NCBI RefSeq assembly: GCF_900090235.1
Contig: NZ_LT607750.1
Span: forward strand, 6,839,501 to 6,903,500
DNA length: 64,000 nt
From: Micromonospora echinaurantiaca
GTDB taxonomy: Bacteria > Actinomycetota > Actinomycetes > Mycobacteriales > Micromonosporaceae
Direction of reading: 5' to 3'
Position numbers and translations under genes: made by a program
In this document: piece after piece, positions 17,042-26,752 of the stretch
Position numbering within the stretch: the stretch's first letter is position 1
Layout of the letters: each line of letters begins with the position of its first letter
The notes under the pieces: generated by a model
What the model was told of the DNA's origin: nothing
What the model saw: the letters and a program-made list of their open reading frames with translations, nothing else
Database searches by the model: none

Positions 17042-17533
17042 TCACTTCAGGATCAGGCGGTTGGTCTGTTCGAAGACGTCGAGGTCGGCGAGGGTCTCGT
17101 TGACGCTGGCCGAGAGCGGGGCCGGGAGCTGGTCGCGGCGGAAGAAGCTGGCGTCGATCGTCTCGTCGGTCACCCGGGCGAGCTGGCCGTCCCACTCCTC
17201 CACCCGGAACGCGGTGGTGAAGATCTGGTAGGTGTGGCCGTACATGTTGGTGTGGGTGCGGTCCGGGCCGGTGTAGAGGGCGAACGCGCTGACCCGCAGC
17301 GCCCGCAGCCCGGTCTCCTCCCGCACCTCGCGGACCGCGCAGTCGGCGATCGACTCGCCCAGCTCCATCGCGCCGGCCGGCATCGCCCACTGTCCGTTGT
17401 CCGAGCGGCGGATCAGCAGCACCCGTCCGGCGTTGTCGCGCACCACCGCGCGGGCGCCGACGAACATCAGCGTCCGGTCGCCGGCCAGGGCGCGGAGCTG
17501 CCCGACGTACGAATCAGCCCAGGAGATGCTCAC
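17042..17533 (-). CDS. NUDIX hydrolase
   Basis: A 163-residue nucleoside-diphosphate-X hydrolase. The Nudix box spans residues 54-76 with the pattern G-x5-E-x7-R-E-x2-E-E-T-G, containing the Mg-binding glutamates. GQWAMPAGAMELGES before it is typical of ADP-ribose or housecleaning hydrolases; the substrate is not known. GTG 17533 has TAAATT six bases upstream and no ribosome binding site, so it is probably leaderless. It is divergent from the acyl-CoA ligase gene. Confidence 0.9.
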   Translation of the reverse strand: MSISWADSYVGQLRALAGDRTLMFVGARAVVRDNAGRVLLIRRSDNGQWAMPAGAMELGESIADCAVREVREETGLRALRVSAFALYTGPDRTHTNMYGHTYQIFTTAFRVEEWDGQLARVTDETIDASFFRRDQLPAPLSASVNETLADLDVFEQTNRLILK

Positions 17534-17616
17534 CCGGACAATTTACGGGGCCGGCCGAGGGTGGACGGGTTTTCCAGGGTTCCCAAGGTGTGACCGGCGA
17601 CACTAGCTTGTTACCC

Positions 17617-19266
<1,650 letters not shown>

Positions 19267-19329
19267 CGTTTTTTCGGGCACCGTCGCCTACTGGGTAGGG
19301 ACACACTCCTGAGAGACATCCCTCCCCAG

Positions 19330-19366
19330 GGGCGGCCCCGGCGTTCGCACCGCGCCGGGGCCGCCC
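19330..19366 (+). terminator. GC-rich hairpin terminator after the ligase gene
   Basis: GGGCGGCCCCGGCG at 19330-19343 and CGCCGGGGCCGCCC at 19353-19366 are perfect 14-bp complements around a 9-nt loop, 64 bp after the ligase stop. No T-tract follows, as is usual for actinobacterial terminators. Confidence 0.8.
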
Positions 19367-19547
19367 GTTCCATGCGGGGCGACCCGCACCGTCATTCTTG
19401 CGAAACTTGTTCGCCTCTGTCCTGCGGAACGACGAAATACGTTCGGATTCCCGCAGCTCAGGGGCTTGCCGGCGGATCTGTCGGGGTGCCCTCGTACGAT
19501 CCGGGCGGACCGGGTCCACCGGTCGACCGCAGCCCAGGAGGCGTCCC

Positions 19548-19970
19548 ATGGCCACCCTCAAGACCGCCCCGACCGCCGCCAGCGTCGACGACTTCCTGGC
19601 TGCCGTGCCCGACGAGGCCCGCCGCGACGACGCGACGGCGGTGCGGGACCTCATGCGGGAGGTCACCGGCGAGTCGCCGACGATGTGGGGCGACAGCATC
19701 GTCGGCTTCGGTCAGCGGCGGCTGCGCTACGCCACCGGGCGCGAGCTGGACTGGTTCCTGGTCGGCTTCTCGCCGCGCAAGGCGGCCACCACGCTCTACC
19801 TGCCCGAGGAGTTCCCGGGCAAGCCGGAGCTGCTGGCCCGGCTCGGCCGGCACACCGTCGGCAAGGGCTGCCTCTACGTCAAGCGCCTCGCCGACGTCGA
19901 CGTCGAGGTGCTCACCGAGCTGGTCCGCGCGGCCGCCACCCAGGCCCGCGCCGGCAACGCCGCCGGCTGA
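19548..19970 (+). CDS. DUF1801 (YdhG/YjbR-like) protein
   Basis: A 140-residue protein of the DUF1801 family: SVDDFLAAVPDEARRDDATAV at the N-terminus, SPTMWGDSIVGFGQRRLRYATGRELDWFLVGFSPRK in the middle and KGCLYVKRLADVDVEVL near the end. The family shares the CyaY/YjbR-like fold; its biochemical role is unclear. CAGGAGG precedes ATG 19548. It stands alone between a terminator hairpin and the convergent quinone reductase gene. Confidence 0.82.
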   Translation: MATLKTAPTAASVDDFLAAVPDEARRDDATAVRDLMREVTGESPTMWGDSIVGFGQRRLRYATGRELDWFLVGFSPRKAATTLYLPEEFPGKPELLARLGRHTVGKGCLYVKRLADVDVEVLTELVRAAATQARAGNAAG

Positions 19971-20006
19971 CCGGGCCGCGCCAGCGGCCGACCGCCGGGC
20001 CCGCCG

Positions 20007-21017
20007 TCACTCGCTGGTGGTGATCAGCACCTTCCCGACCACCGAGTTCTCCACCGCCCGGTGGGCCGCCTGGGTGGCCGAGAGCGGGTGGTGGTGCAGC
20101 GGCAGGCCGGCCTCCTCGCCGACCCGGATCCCGCCCTGGGCGGCCGCCGCGGCGACGTCCCGGACGGCCTGCGCCTTGGCCGCCTTCGGCTCGGTGTAGA
20201 CCAGCACGAACTGCCACCGCGCGTTCGGCACCATCAACGTCCGGATCGGCAGGGTGACCTCGTCACCGCCGTCGTCGGCGTACACGCAGACCGCGCTGCC
20301 GGCACGCAGCAGTTGGACGTCGGTGGCGGCGTTGCGCGCGGCGGAGACCTCGACGATGGTGTGCACCCCGTCGGGCGCGATCTTGCGGACCTCCTCCACC
20401 ACGTCCTGCTCCTTGTAGTTGACCACGAAGGAGGCGCCGGCCGCCGCCGCGAGCTGCGCCTTCTCGGCGCTGCTGACGGTGGCGATGACGCAGGCGTCGG
20501 CCCAGCGGGCGAGCTGGATGGCCGCGTTGCCGACCGCGCCCGCCCCGCCCTGCACCAGCACGGTGTGGTCGCTGAGGGCGCCGGCGTGCAGCTTGTCCGG
20601 CATGTACTCGCCGGCGGTCAGGCAGCGGTGCGCGGTGAGGAACGGGATGCCCAGGCAGGCGCCCAGGTCGAAGGAGGCGTCGCCGAGGCGTACCGCCTGC
20701 CGGACCGGCACCACCGTGTACTCGGCGGCGGTGCCCCACGGCCGCTGCCAGGCGGCCTCCCAGAGCCAGACCCGCTCGCCGATCAGCTCCTGGTCGACCC
20801 CCTCGCCGACCGCCTCGACCACCCCGGCGCCGTCCTGCCCGGGGGTCTGCCAGCCGGCCGGCAGCGGCCACTGCCGGCGGGCCTTCCAGTCCGTCGGGTT
20901 CACCCCGGAGACGGCCACCCGCACCAGCACCTCGCCCGGCCCCGGCTCCGGCACCGGCCGGTCCACCAGTTGCAGCACCGAGACGTCGCCGGTGCGCTCG
21001 TACACGATCGCCTTCAT
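20007..21017 (-). CDS. NADPH:quinone reductase-like zinc-independent MDR protein
   Basis: A 336-residue medium-chain dehydrogenase/reductase of the quinone-oxidoreductase (zeta-crystallin) branch. The GroES-like N-domain contains VSGVNPTDWKARRQ, and the Rossmann domain has VLVQGGAGAVGNAAIQLARW. The zinc-site cysteines of alcohol dehydrogenases are absent. Such enzymes reduce quinones or enones with NADPH. GAGGAG lies a few bases before ATG 21017. The 129 bp to the upstream HAD gene hold a possible -10 (TACGGT) but no clear operator. Confidence 0.88.
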   Translation of the reverse strand: MKAIVYERTGDVSVLQLVDRPVPEPGPGEVLVRVAVSGVNPTDWKARRQWPLPAGWQTPGQDGAGVVEAVGEGVDQELIGERVWLWEAAWQRPWGTAAEYTVVPVRQAVRLGDASFDLGACLGIPFLTAHRCLTAGEYMPDKLHAGALSDHTVLVQGGAGAVGNAAIQLARWADACVIATVSSAEKAQLAAAAGASFVVNYKEQDVVEEVRKIAPDGVHTIVEVSAARNAATDVQLLRAGSAVCVYADDGGDEVTLPIRTLMVPNARWQFVLVYTEPKAAKAQAVRDVAAAAAQGGIRVGEEAGLPLHHHPLSATQAAHRAVENSVVGKVLITTSE

Positions 21018-21146
21018 CGCCGTCTCCTCACTCCGACCGCCCGGCGGGCCGGCTCGGCGCGCCGTCGGCTGCGGTACCCGACCGACCCGCGCTCATGCCG
21101 GCCGCCTCGCAAACCGTACAACCGGACAGTGCGGGGGAAAGACCGG

Positions 21147-21800
21147 TCAGCCGAGCCGGTCGACGGTCTCGGTGGTCAACTCGTCGACCGAACCCAGCAC
21201 CACGGCCGCCAGCTCGGCGGCGTCGTCGTCCAGCGGGTACGCGCCGTGCGGGATCGCCACCACGGCCATCCCGGCGGCCGCCGCCGAGCGCACCCCGTTC
21301 GAGGAGTCCTCCACCGCGACGCAGCGGGCCGGGTCGACGCCGAGCCGCCGCGCCACGGCCAGGTAGACGTCGGGCGCCGGCTTGCCCCGCTCGGTCTCCT
21401 CGGTCGACAGGGTCGCCCGGAACTGGTCGGTAAGGCCGGTGGCGGCCAGCGCCGCCGCGATCAGCCGGGTCGGTGACGAGCTGGCCAGGCCGAGCGGCCA
21501 CCGCCCGGCCAGCCGGCGCACCACCGCCGGGGCGTCGTCGATGACCGGTACGCGGGCCGCGTACCGCCGGGTCATCTCCTCCACCACCTCGGTGGCGACC
21601 TGCTCGGGGCTGCGCCCGACGCCCAGCTCAGCGCTCAGGTAGCGGGACCACTCCCCGGTGCTCATCCCCATCAGCCGACGCTGGGTGTCGGCCTGCCACG
21701 TCCCGCCGTGCTCCGCCACGTACGCCCGCCGGACCTCCTCCCAGACCGGCTCGGAATCCACGATCACGCCGTCCAGGTCGAAGACCACCGCATCCACCAC
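21147..21800 (-). CDS. HAD-superfamily hydrolase (beta-phosphoglucomutase-like)
   Basis: A 217-residue HAD hydrolase with all motifs: VVFDLDGVIVDSEP (motif I, nucleophile Asp), LASSSPTRL (motif II), Lys in ERGKPAPDVYL (motif III) and AVEDSSNGVRSAAAAG (motif IV). The DGVIVDSEP wording and cap region point to the phosphoglucomutase/sugar-phosphatase subgroup. GTG 21800 follows an AGGATGGGG stretch; GTG 21797 is equally possible. The gene is 26 bp downstream of the YciI gene and probably in one operon with it. Confidence 0.88.
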   Translation of the reverse strand: MVDAVVFDLDGVIVDSEPVWEEVRRAYVAEHGGTWQADTQRRLMGMSTGEWSRYLSAELGVGRSPEQVATEVVEEMTRRYAARVPVIDDAPAVVRRLAGRWPLGLASSSPTRLIAAALAATGLTDQFRATLSTEETERGKPAPDVYLAVARRLGVDPARCVAVEDSSNGVRSAAAAGMAVVAIPHGAYPLDDDAAELAAVVLGSVDELTTETVDRLG

Positions 21801-21826
21801 GTCCCCATCCTGCCCGACCGGCCGGC

Positions 21827-22096
21827 TCAGGTGAGGAACGGCGTCCACTCCCGCGCCCCGACCACCCGCACCCCCGGCGTCGAGTAGTACGGGTCCTGGG
21901 CGAGCAGCCGGTCCAACGCCGCCCGGTCCGGCACGTCGAAGACGAGCACCGCGCCGGAGTCGTCGGCCAGCGGGCCGGACATCCGGACGATCCCGTCGGC
22001 GTGCAGGGCGGTCAACAACTGCCGGTGCGCGGGCCGGGCGGCGAGCCGCTCCGGCGCGTCGGTGAAGGCGAGTTCCACGATCCACATGTGGGGCAC
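21827..22096 (-). CDS. YciI family protein
   Basis: An 89-residue dimeric alpha/beta-barrel protein. WIVELAFTDAPERLAARPAHRQLLTALHADG carries the conserved Asp/His pair region of YciI, and GPLADDSGAVLVFDV follows. The family is thought to be enzymatic but its substrate is unknown. Start ATG 22096 or 22087. It is divergent from a Crp/Fnr gene, with 41 bp between starts. Confidence 0.82.
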   Translation of the reverse strand: MPHMWIVELAFTDAPERLAARPAHRQLLTALHADGIVRMSGPLADDSGAVLVFDVPDRAALDRLLAQDPYYSTPGVRVVGAREWTPFLT

Positions 22097-22122
22097 GATA
22101 GGGGCAGCCCGGCGCGGGGCGC

Positions 22123-22138
22123 TGTATCAAGGGATACA
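22123..22138. promoter_or_regulatory. Inverted repeat at the crp-like start
   Basis: TGTATC (22123-22128) and GATACA (22133-22138) form a perfect inverted repeat around AAGG and run into the ATG at 22138. The position leaves room only for a leaderless transcript, so a protein bound here would block initiation. It could be the site of the Crp/Fnr protein itself or serve the divergent YciI gene. Confidence 0.45.
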
Positions 22139-22779
22139 TGACGGCGATCTCCGACATCCCGGCGTTGCGGCACGCCGACCCGGCGACCCTGCGGCAGCTC
22201 GTCCGGTCCAGCCGGCCGGTCCGCTTCCCGGCCGGTACGGTGCTGCGCCGGGCCGGTGAGCCGTCCCCGTTCCTGCTGCTGCTGACCGGCACCGTGGTCA
22301 GCCGGCACGTCACCCCGGCCGGCGGCGAGGTCTGGCCGGCCCGGTGGACCGGCCCGGCGATCGTGGACAAGCCCGCGCTGCTCGCCGACACCGTCCCGGC
22401 GACCGACCTGCTCGCCGTCGAGGCCGGCACCGCGCGGCTGCTGCCCCGGGCCGACTTCCGGCTGCTGCTCGACCGGGAGGAGGGCGTCCGCGCCCATGTC
22501 CTGCGCCACCTGGCCCGGGACGCGCTCGCCGGCCGGGACCGGCTGGCCACGACCACCACCCAGCCCGCCCCGGTACGGGTGGCCGCGTTCCTGCTGGCGG
22601 CCGGCGACGTCGGCTGGCGCGGCTCCCAGGAGGACCTGGCGCGGGTGCTCGGGCTGAGCCGGGTGACGGTCAACCGGGCGCTGCGCCGGCTGGCCCTGAC
22701 CGGGGCGGTGCGGGCGGGCCGGCGGGGCGTCGTGGTCACCGACCCGTGCCGGCTGGCCGACCTGGCCGGGGCAGGGTGA
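22138..22779 (+). CDS. Crp/Fnr family transcriptional regulator
   Basis: A 213-residue regulator. Residues ~15-125 form a cyclic-nucleotide-binding-type beta barrel (VRFPAGTVLRRAGEPSPFLLLL), but the phosphate-binding RxS motif of true cAMP sites is not evident, so the ligand may differ. A dimer helix follows, and residues ~155-200 hold the winged helix: GSQEDLARVLGLSRVTVNRALRRL. The last codons (GVVVTDPCRLADLAGAG) fall in a segment that is duplicated directly downstream. Confidence 0.88.
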   Translation: MTAISDIPALRHADPATLRQLVRSSRPVRFPAGTVLRRAGEPSPFLLLLTGTVVSRHVTPAGGEVWPARWTGPAIVDKPALLADTVPATDLLAVEAGTARLLPRADFRLLLDREEGVRAHVLRHLARDALAGRDRLATTTTQPAPVRVAAFLLAAGDVGWRGSQEDLARVLGLSRVTVNRALRRLALTGAVRAGRRGVVVTDPCRLADLAGAG

Positions 22780-22854
22780 CGGCGGCGGTCGGCGGGGCGT
22801 CGTGGTCACCGACCCGCGCCGGCTGGCCGACCTGGCCGGGCAGGGTGACGGCGG
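22721..22854 (+). repeat. Tandem duplication of the crp-like 3' end
   Basis: About 64 bp starting GGCGGGGCGTCGTGGTCACC at 22721 recurs at 22791 (period 70). The copies differ by one substitution (CCGTGCC against CCGCGCC) and one missing G in the GGGGCAGG stretch. Copy 1 encodes the last ~20 residues and stop; copy 2 lies outside the gene. The near-identity suggests a recent event. Confidence 0.9.
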
Positions 22855-22975
22855 CCGGCGGAACCAGCGGCCGGGTCATCCTGGGGAACGGCCGGGGGCC
22901 GGTCGGGCCGCCAGCGCGGGAACCGGTCGGGGCCAGCCGGGGCGAACCCGGCAGGGATGTCGGTCGACCGGCCGG

Positions 22976-23833
22976 TCAGGCCGGCAGCGCGGGAAGGCCG
23001 ATCGGGCTGTTCGGCGGGATCACCGTGTGCCCGGCGCGGGCGATCGGGTCGAGCAGCTCGCGCAGCCGGGCGGTGCGGTCCGGGCCGAGCAGGCGCCAGG
23101 GGCGTGACGCAGCGGCGTCGGTGGCGTCCTCGACGGCCTGGAACCCGGCCCGGCCGCGCTCGGTCGGCTGGCCGTCGGGGGTGAGCCAGCCGCGCTCGAC
23201 CAGCCGGTCCCGGGCCGCCGCCCACTGCTCCTCCGACCATCCCCGACCCGTCAGGTGCTGCGGGGACAGGTCGACCGTCACCCGGAAGGCCAGCGTCTCG
23301 ACCGGGTCGAGGTCGGCGGCGACCAGCGCGGCCACGTGCCCGTCACCGCGGTGCTCGCGCAGCGTGGTGGCGGCCTGCCAGAGCCGGGCCAGCGGGTACT
23401 CGCCGGCGGGCAGGGCGGCGTTGGCCGCGCCGAGCACCCGGCCGGCGGGCTCCAGCGTGCCGGCCGCCGCCTCCAGCAGGTCGGCGGCCTCGGCCAGGTG
23501 CGACTCGGGCAGTTCGTAGGTGAGTTCGGCGAGCGCCTGCACCGCGCCGGTGAGCCGGGCCCGCAGCGCCTCCACCGGGGTGGCCAGCCGCCAGACGGCC
23601 GGCAGCGCCCGGGCGACCATGTGCGGGGCGAAGCTGAAGAACGCGGCGATCACCGGGGCGGCGTCGGTCGGGCCCAGCGGGGCGGCCCGGCCGGCGAAGT
23701 AGCCCCGCCAGTAGCCGCGCAACCCGACCGCCTCGTACGCGGCGCGGGCCCGCGGGTGGAAGTAGGTGACCGCGTGCACCGGCTCGAAGTGCGTCCACAT
23801 CAGCCGGGCGGTCCGCCCTGGGTCGTCCGTCAC
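22976..23833 (-). CDS. SCO6745 family protein
   Basis: A 285-residue helical protein resembling the SCO6745 family: RTARLMWTHFEPVHAVTYFHPRARAAYEAVGLRGYWRGYFAGRAAPLG at the N-terminus and RGWSEEQWAAARDRLVERGWL, a winged-helix-like segment, near residue 215. Its function is unknown; the family is common in actinobacteria. GTG 23833 is chosen because the conserved block starts four codons later; the frame stays open to 23962. It is convergent with the Crp/Fnr gene across the duplicated segment. Confidence 0.8.
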   Translation of the reverse strand: MTDDPGRTARLMWTHFEPVHAVTYFHPRARAAYEAVGLRGYWRGYFAGRAAPLGPTDAAPVIAAFFSFAPHMVARALPAVWRLATPVEALRARLTGAVQALAELTYELPESHLAEAADLLEAAAGTLEPAGRVLGAANAALPAGEYPLARLWQAATTLREHRGDGHVAALVAADLDPVETLAFRVTVDLSPQHLTGRGWSEEQWAAARDRLVERGWLTPDGQPTERGRAGFQAVEDATDAAASRPWRLLGPDRTARLRELLDPIARAGHTVIPPNSPIGLPALPA

Positions 23834-23981
23834 GGGCCCCTCCACGTCCGGTCCGTCGTCACCCCGGGACGGCGCGGCCGCCCGGGGTGACGCTGAACCT
23901 ACTGCCGGCGGGTGACGGCTCGGAAGCCCTGTGTGGGCAACTGCATCGATCTGTGGTGACAAGCCGGGCGTACCGGTCGGG

Positions 23982-24575
23982 TCACTGGGCGGAGAGCACG
24001 TCCACGACGAAGCGCAGCGGGCCGGCCGGGCGGCCGCCGGAGGAGTCGTTGCCGTATGCCAGGTCGGCCGGGATGTCGAGCTGCACCCGGCTGCCCACGG
24101 TGACCCCGACCAGGCCCTGGTCCCAGCCCTTGATGACCTGTCCGACGCCGATCGCGAAGCTGACCGGCTGGCCGCCCTCCCAGGACGAGTCGAACTCCTT
24201 GCCGTCGGAGTAGAACACCCCGACGTAGTTGGTGCTGATGGTCTGGCCCGCCTGCACGGCCGGGCCGGTGCCCTTGATCAGCGGGGTCACGGTGAGCTTG
24301 GTCAGCTCACCCTGACCCGGTCCGACCGTCGGCTTGGTCTTCAGCGCCGGGTCCAGCGCGGACGCGGAGGCGGACGCGTCGCCGCCGGCCTTATCGCCGG
24401 AGTCACCCCGGTTGACGACGACGAAGACCGTGATCAGCACCGCCACCACGGCGATACCGGCGAGACCGCCGAGCCACGCCTGCCGGCGGCGCTTCGCCTC
24501 GGCCGCCTTCTGCGCCGCCAACTGGGCGGCTAGCCGCCGCTCCGACTTCGACCGGTTCTGCGTGCGCTCGCTCAC
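23982..24575 (-). CDS. FKBP-type peptidyl-prolyl isomerase, membrane-anchored
   Basis: A 197-residue protein with a basic cytoplasmic N-terminus (residues 1-32, rich in Arg/Lys/Ala), one transmembrane helix (~33-55), a Ser/Ala/Asp linker, then an FKBP domain (~90-197). VGVFYSDGKEFDSSWEGGQPVSFAIGVGQVIKGWDQGLVG and SRVQLDIPADLAYGN carry the active-site aromatic and Asp residues. It should catalyse proline isomerisation outside the membrane. GTG 24575 follows an AGGGAG site; upstream frame is non-conserved. Confidence 0.9.
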   Translation of the reverse strand: MSERTQNRSKSERRLAAQLAAQKAAEAKRRRQAWLGGLAGIAVVAVLITVFVVVNRGDSGDKAGGDASASASALDPALKTKPTVGPGQGELTKLTVTPLIKGTGPAVQAGQTISTNYVGVFYSDGKEFDSSWEGGQPVSFAIGVGQVIKGWDQGLVGVTVGSRVQLDIPADLAYGNDSSGGRPAGPLRFVVDVLSAQ

Positions 24576-24740
24576 TCGTCGACTCCCTGCTGCGAGGTGG
24601 TGGCCGGCATCGCTGCCGGGGGGAAAGCCGACGCACACGGTACCCGCCCGGACGCCCACCGTGCCGCATCCGGCTGGCCCGAACGGACGCCGGTGCCGGG
24701 CGGGCACGAACCGCCGCAGCCGGGCGGGTGGGAGCGTTGG

Positions 24741-25385
24741 TCAGTCCGGGTCGGGGACCACCATGAAGTCGATCACGAACGAGGTGATCCGGCCGTCCTC
24801 GGCCCGCCCGATCCAGGTGCCGTAGCAGCCGTCACCCCAGCCCGAGGAGACCGTCACCACGTTGGCGCCGGACGTCTCGTCCAGCACGGCGGTGATCAAC
24901 CCGGGCACCGGGGCCTCGGGCAGCTCGGCCGGGATGAACACGTCCTCGACCTGGTCGTAGTCCCACCCCGACAGCACCTCCAGCGCGGTCGGGTCGGCCA
25001 GCGTGGCCGTGCCGGCGTCCACCCCGAAGCCGAAGTAGCCGTCGTCGTCGAGGGTCGCGGCGTTTTGGTCGCCGACCAGCGCCAGCTCCCACCGCACGGC
25101 CGGCTCGTCGTGCACCACCAGCTCCAGCGCGGCCACCCGCCGGTCCGCCTCGGCGCCGTCGCGCAGCACCACCGCCACCCAGGCCCGCGCCGGGTAGCGG
25201 CCGGGCGGCACGGTGACGGTGAACGGCTCGGCCTCCGGGCAGACCAGCGGGTCGCAGCCGACCACCTGGCCGGTGGGGAGCACGACGTCGTCGACCGGAT
25301 GTGCCTCGATGACGTACGTGCCGTGCTCGTCGGCGTAGCGGGCGCCGGGGGTCAGCAGCCGGTGCAGGTCGGGGGCGTACGGCAT
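24741..25385 (-). CDS. DUF4241 domain-containing protein
   Basis: A 214-residue protein recognised as DUF4241-like from GQVVGCDPLVCPEAEPFTVTVPPGRYP, VGDQNAATLDDDGYFGFGVDAGTATL and the C-terminal SSGWGDGCYGTWIGRAEDGRITSFVIDF. These conserved blocks contain Gly-Trp-Gly-Asp-Gly and paired cysteines. Members occur beside polymorphic toxin immunity genes in some genomes, but no toxin is seen here. ATG 25385; no close neighbours on the same strand. Confidence 0.78.
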   Translation of the reverse strand: MPYAPDLHRLLTPGARYADEHGTYVIEAHPVDDVVLPTGQVVGCDPLVCPEAEPFTVTVPPGRYPARAWVAVVLRDGAEADRRVAALELVVHDEPAVRWELALVGDQNAATLDDDGYFGFGVDAGTATLADPTALEVLSGWDYDQVEDVFIPAELPEAPVPGLITAVLDETSGANVVTVSSGWGDGCYGTWIGRAEDGRITSFVIDFMVVPDPD

Positions 25386-25446
25386 GACGGTCCTTCCGGG
25401 GGCGGTGTCGGCCGGCGGAGCGTAACCGGCCCGGCCGACACCCCGG

Positions 25447-25797
25447 TCAGGCGTCGCCGACGTGTCGGCCCAGCGCCGCCCGCAGGTGGTTCTTCGGCCG
25501 CGCCCCGACGATCGAACCGACCAGCTCACCCCGGTCGAACACCAGCAGGGTGGGCAGCGACATCACCCCGTACCGGCGGGTGGTCTCCGGGTTCTCGTCC
25601 GAGTTGATCGTGGTGATGTCCAGCCGGCCGGCGAACTCGTCGGCCAGTTCCGCCAGGCTGCGCGAGATGGCCCGGCACGGCGGGCACCAGTCGGCCCAGA
25701 AGTCGACCACCACCGGCCGGTCGGCGGCGAGTACGGCGGAGTCGAAGGTGGCGTCGGTGACCGCGGTCAGCGAGCCGCTCTGCGCAACCTCAGGCAT
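25447..25797 (-). CDS. Thioredoxin
   Basis: A 116-residue thioredoxin with the redox site WCPPC (Cys38 and Cys41; the canonical sequence is WCGPC) and the conserved cis-Pro loop SLPTLLVF. The unusual Pro-Pro dipeptide is expected to change the redox potential. The gene start lies inside the end of the MerR gene (31-bp overlap), so both belong to one operon driven by the MerR-type promoter at 26191-26221. Confidence 0.92.
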   Translation of the reverse strand: MPEVAQSGSLTAVTDATFDSAVLAADRPVVVDFWADWCPPCRAISRSLAELADEFAGRLDITTINSDENPETTRRYGVMSLPTLLVFDRGELVGSIVGARPKNHLRAALGRHVGDA

Positions 25798-26159
25798 GTT
25801 TCCTCCCGTTGGGCGATGGCGTGGGCGAGCTGGTCCCGCAGCTCCTGCCGGACCGTTTGCAGCCGGTCGATGCCGGCGTCGACCTCGGCCAGTTTGCGGC
25901 GCAGCACCGCCACCGAGTCCGGGCAGACGTGGCCGGAGCTGTTGCCGGCCCGCAGACAGGCGACGAACGGCCGGATGTCGTCGAGGCCGAAGCCCACCGC
26001 GAGCAGCGACCGGATCTCCCGTACGACGGCCAGCTCGGCCTCGTCGTAGACCCGGTAGCCGTTCGCCGAGCGGCCCGGCCGGACCAGCCCGTGCGTCTCG
26101 TAGTAGCGCAGCGCACGCGTGCTCGTGCCGGCGCGCTCAGCCAACTCGCCGATCAGCAT
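25767..26159 (-). CDS. MerR family transcriptional regulator
   Basis: A 130-residue regulator: MLIGELAERAGTSTRALRYYETHGLVRPGRSANGYRVY is the MerR winged helix, followed by a coiled-coil dimerisation helix (EVDAGIDRLQTVRQELRDQLAHAI). Cysteines at ~78 (VACLRAG), ~88 (HVCPDS) and near the C-terminus (ETCLRL) could sense thiol oxidation or a metal, which fits the downstream thioredoxin gene. ATG 26159 follows AGGGAGG. The promoter has the 19-bp spacer typical of MerR control. Confidence 0.9.
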   Translation of the reverse strand: MLIGELAERAGTSTRALRYYETHGLVRPGRSANGYRVYDEAELAVVREIRSLLAVGFGLDDIRPFVACLRAGNSSGHVCPDSVAVLRRKLAEVDAGIDRLQTVRQELRDQLAHAIAQREETCLRLRRAAR

Positions 26160-26190
26160 CCGACCTCCCTCGCCGGTGGCGTCGCGGCCC

Positions 26191-26221
26191 ACGCTAGACC
26201 TTGCCGCCGACGTCAAGGCAA
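26191..26221 (-). promoter_or_regulatory. MerR-type promoter with 19-bp spacer and dyad
   Basis: On the minus strand, TTGCCT (26221-26216) and TAGCGT (26196-26191) are separated by 19 bp, the over-long spacing corrected by MerR-type activators. Within the spacer CCTTG-N10-CAAGG (26218-26199) is a perfect dyad. A start near 26184 would give a ~25-nt leader with AGGGAGG before the merR ATG. Confidence 0.65.
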
Positions 26222-26267
26222 CGTCGGATACCGGGTGGCCGGGCGGTTGCGCCGGTAGATTCCGACC

Positions 26268-26660
26268 ATGGCGATCCTCACCGACGAAGACCTTGCCCTG
26301 CTCGCCGAGCCGCAGCTGGCCCACGTCGCCACCGTCGAGGCCGACGGCTCGCCGCACGTGACCCCGGTCTGGGTGGACACCGACGGCGAACACATCCTGT
26401 TCAACACGGCCAAGGGCCGGGTCAAGTACCAGAACATCCGGCGCAACCCGGAGGTCGCGGTCTCGGTGGCGGACAAGGCCAACGACTTCCGCACCCTGTG
26501 GGTGAAGGGCACCGCCGAGCTGGTCGAGGAGGGGGCCGACGAGCACATCGACCGGATGGCGCAGAAGTACCTCGGGCAGGACCGCTACCCGTTCCGGCGG
26601 GCCGGTGAGGAGCGGGTGATCGTCCGGATCACCCCGACACAGAAGCTCGGCCGGGGCTGA
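26268..26660 (+). CDS. PPOX class F420-dependent oxidoreductase
   Basis: A 130-residue split-barrel protein. LAHVATVEADGSPHVTPVWVDTDGEHILFNTAKGRVKYQNIRRNPEVAVSV is characteristic of F420-binding members of the pyridoxamine-oxidase-like family; such enzymes use reduced F420, a deazaflavin of actinobacteria. Substrate unknown. TAGATT lies six bases before ATG 26268 with no ribosome binding site, so it is probably leaderless. Divergent from merR. Confidence 0.88.
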   Translation: MAILTDEDLALLAEPQLAHVATVEADGSPHVTPVWVDTDGEHILFNTAKGRVKYQNIRRNPEVAVSVADKANDFRTLWVKGTAELVEEGADEHIDRMAQKYLGQDRYPFRRAGEERVIVRITPTQKLGRG

Positions 26661-26665
26661 ACGCC

Positions 26666-26710
26666 ACGGCGGCCCCGGCCGGGGCGATGTGCCTCGACCG
26701 GGGTCGCCGT
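26666..26710. terminator. Hairpin between convergent genes
   Basis: ACGGCGGCCCCGG (26666-26678) pairs with CCGGGGTCGCCGT (26698-26710) over 13 pairs with one G-U wobble and a 19-nt loop. It lies just after the F420-dependent oxidoreductase and before the 3' end of the convergent PASTA gene, so it may stop transcription from both sides. Confidence 0.6.
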
Positions 26711-26752
26711 TGTGGTAGTCAGCGGACAACAGTTGGGGCGGTCCCTCGGCGG

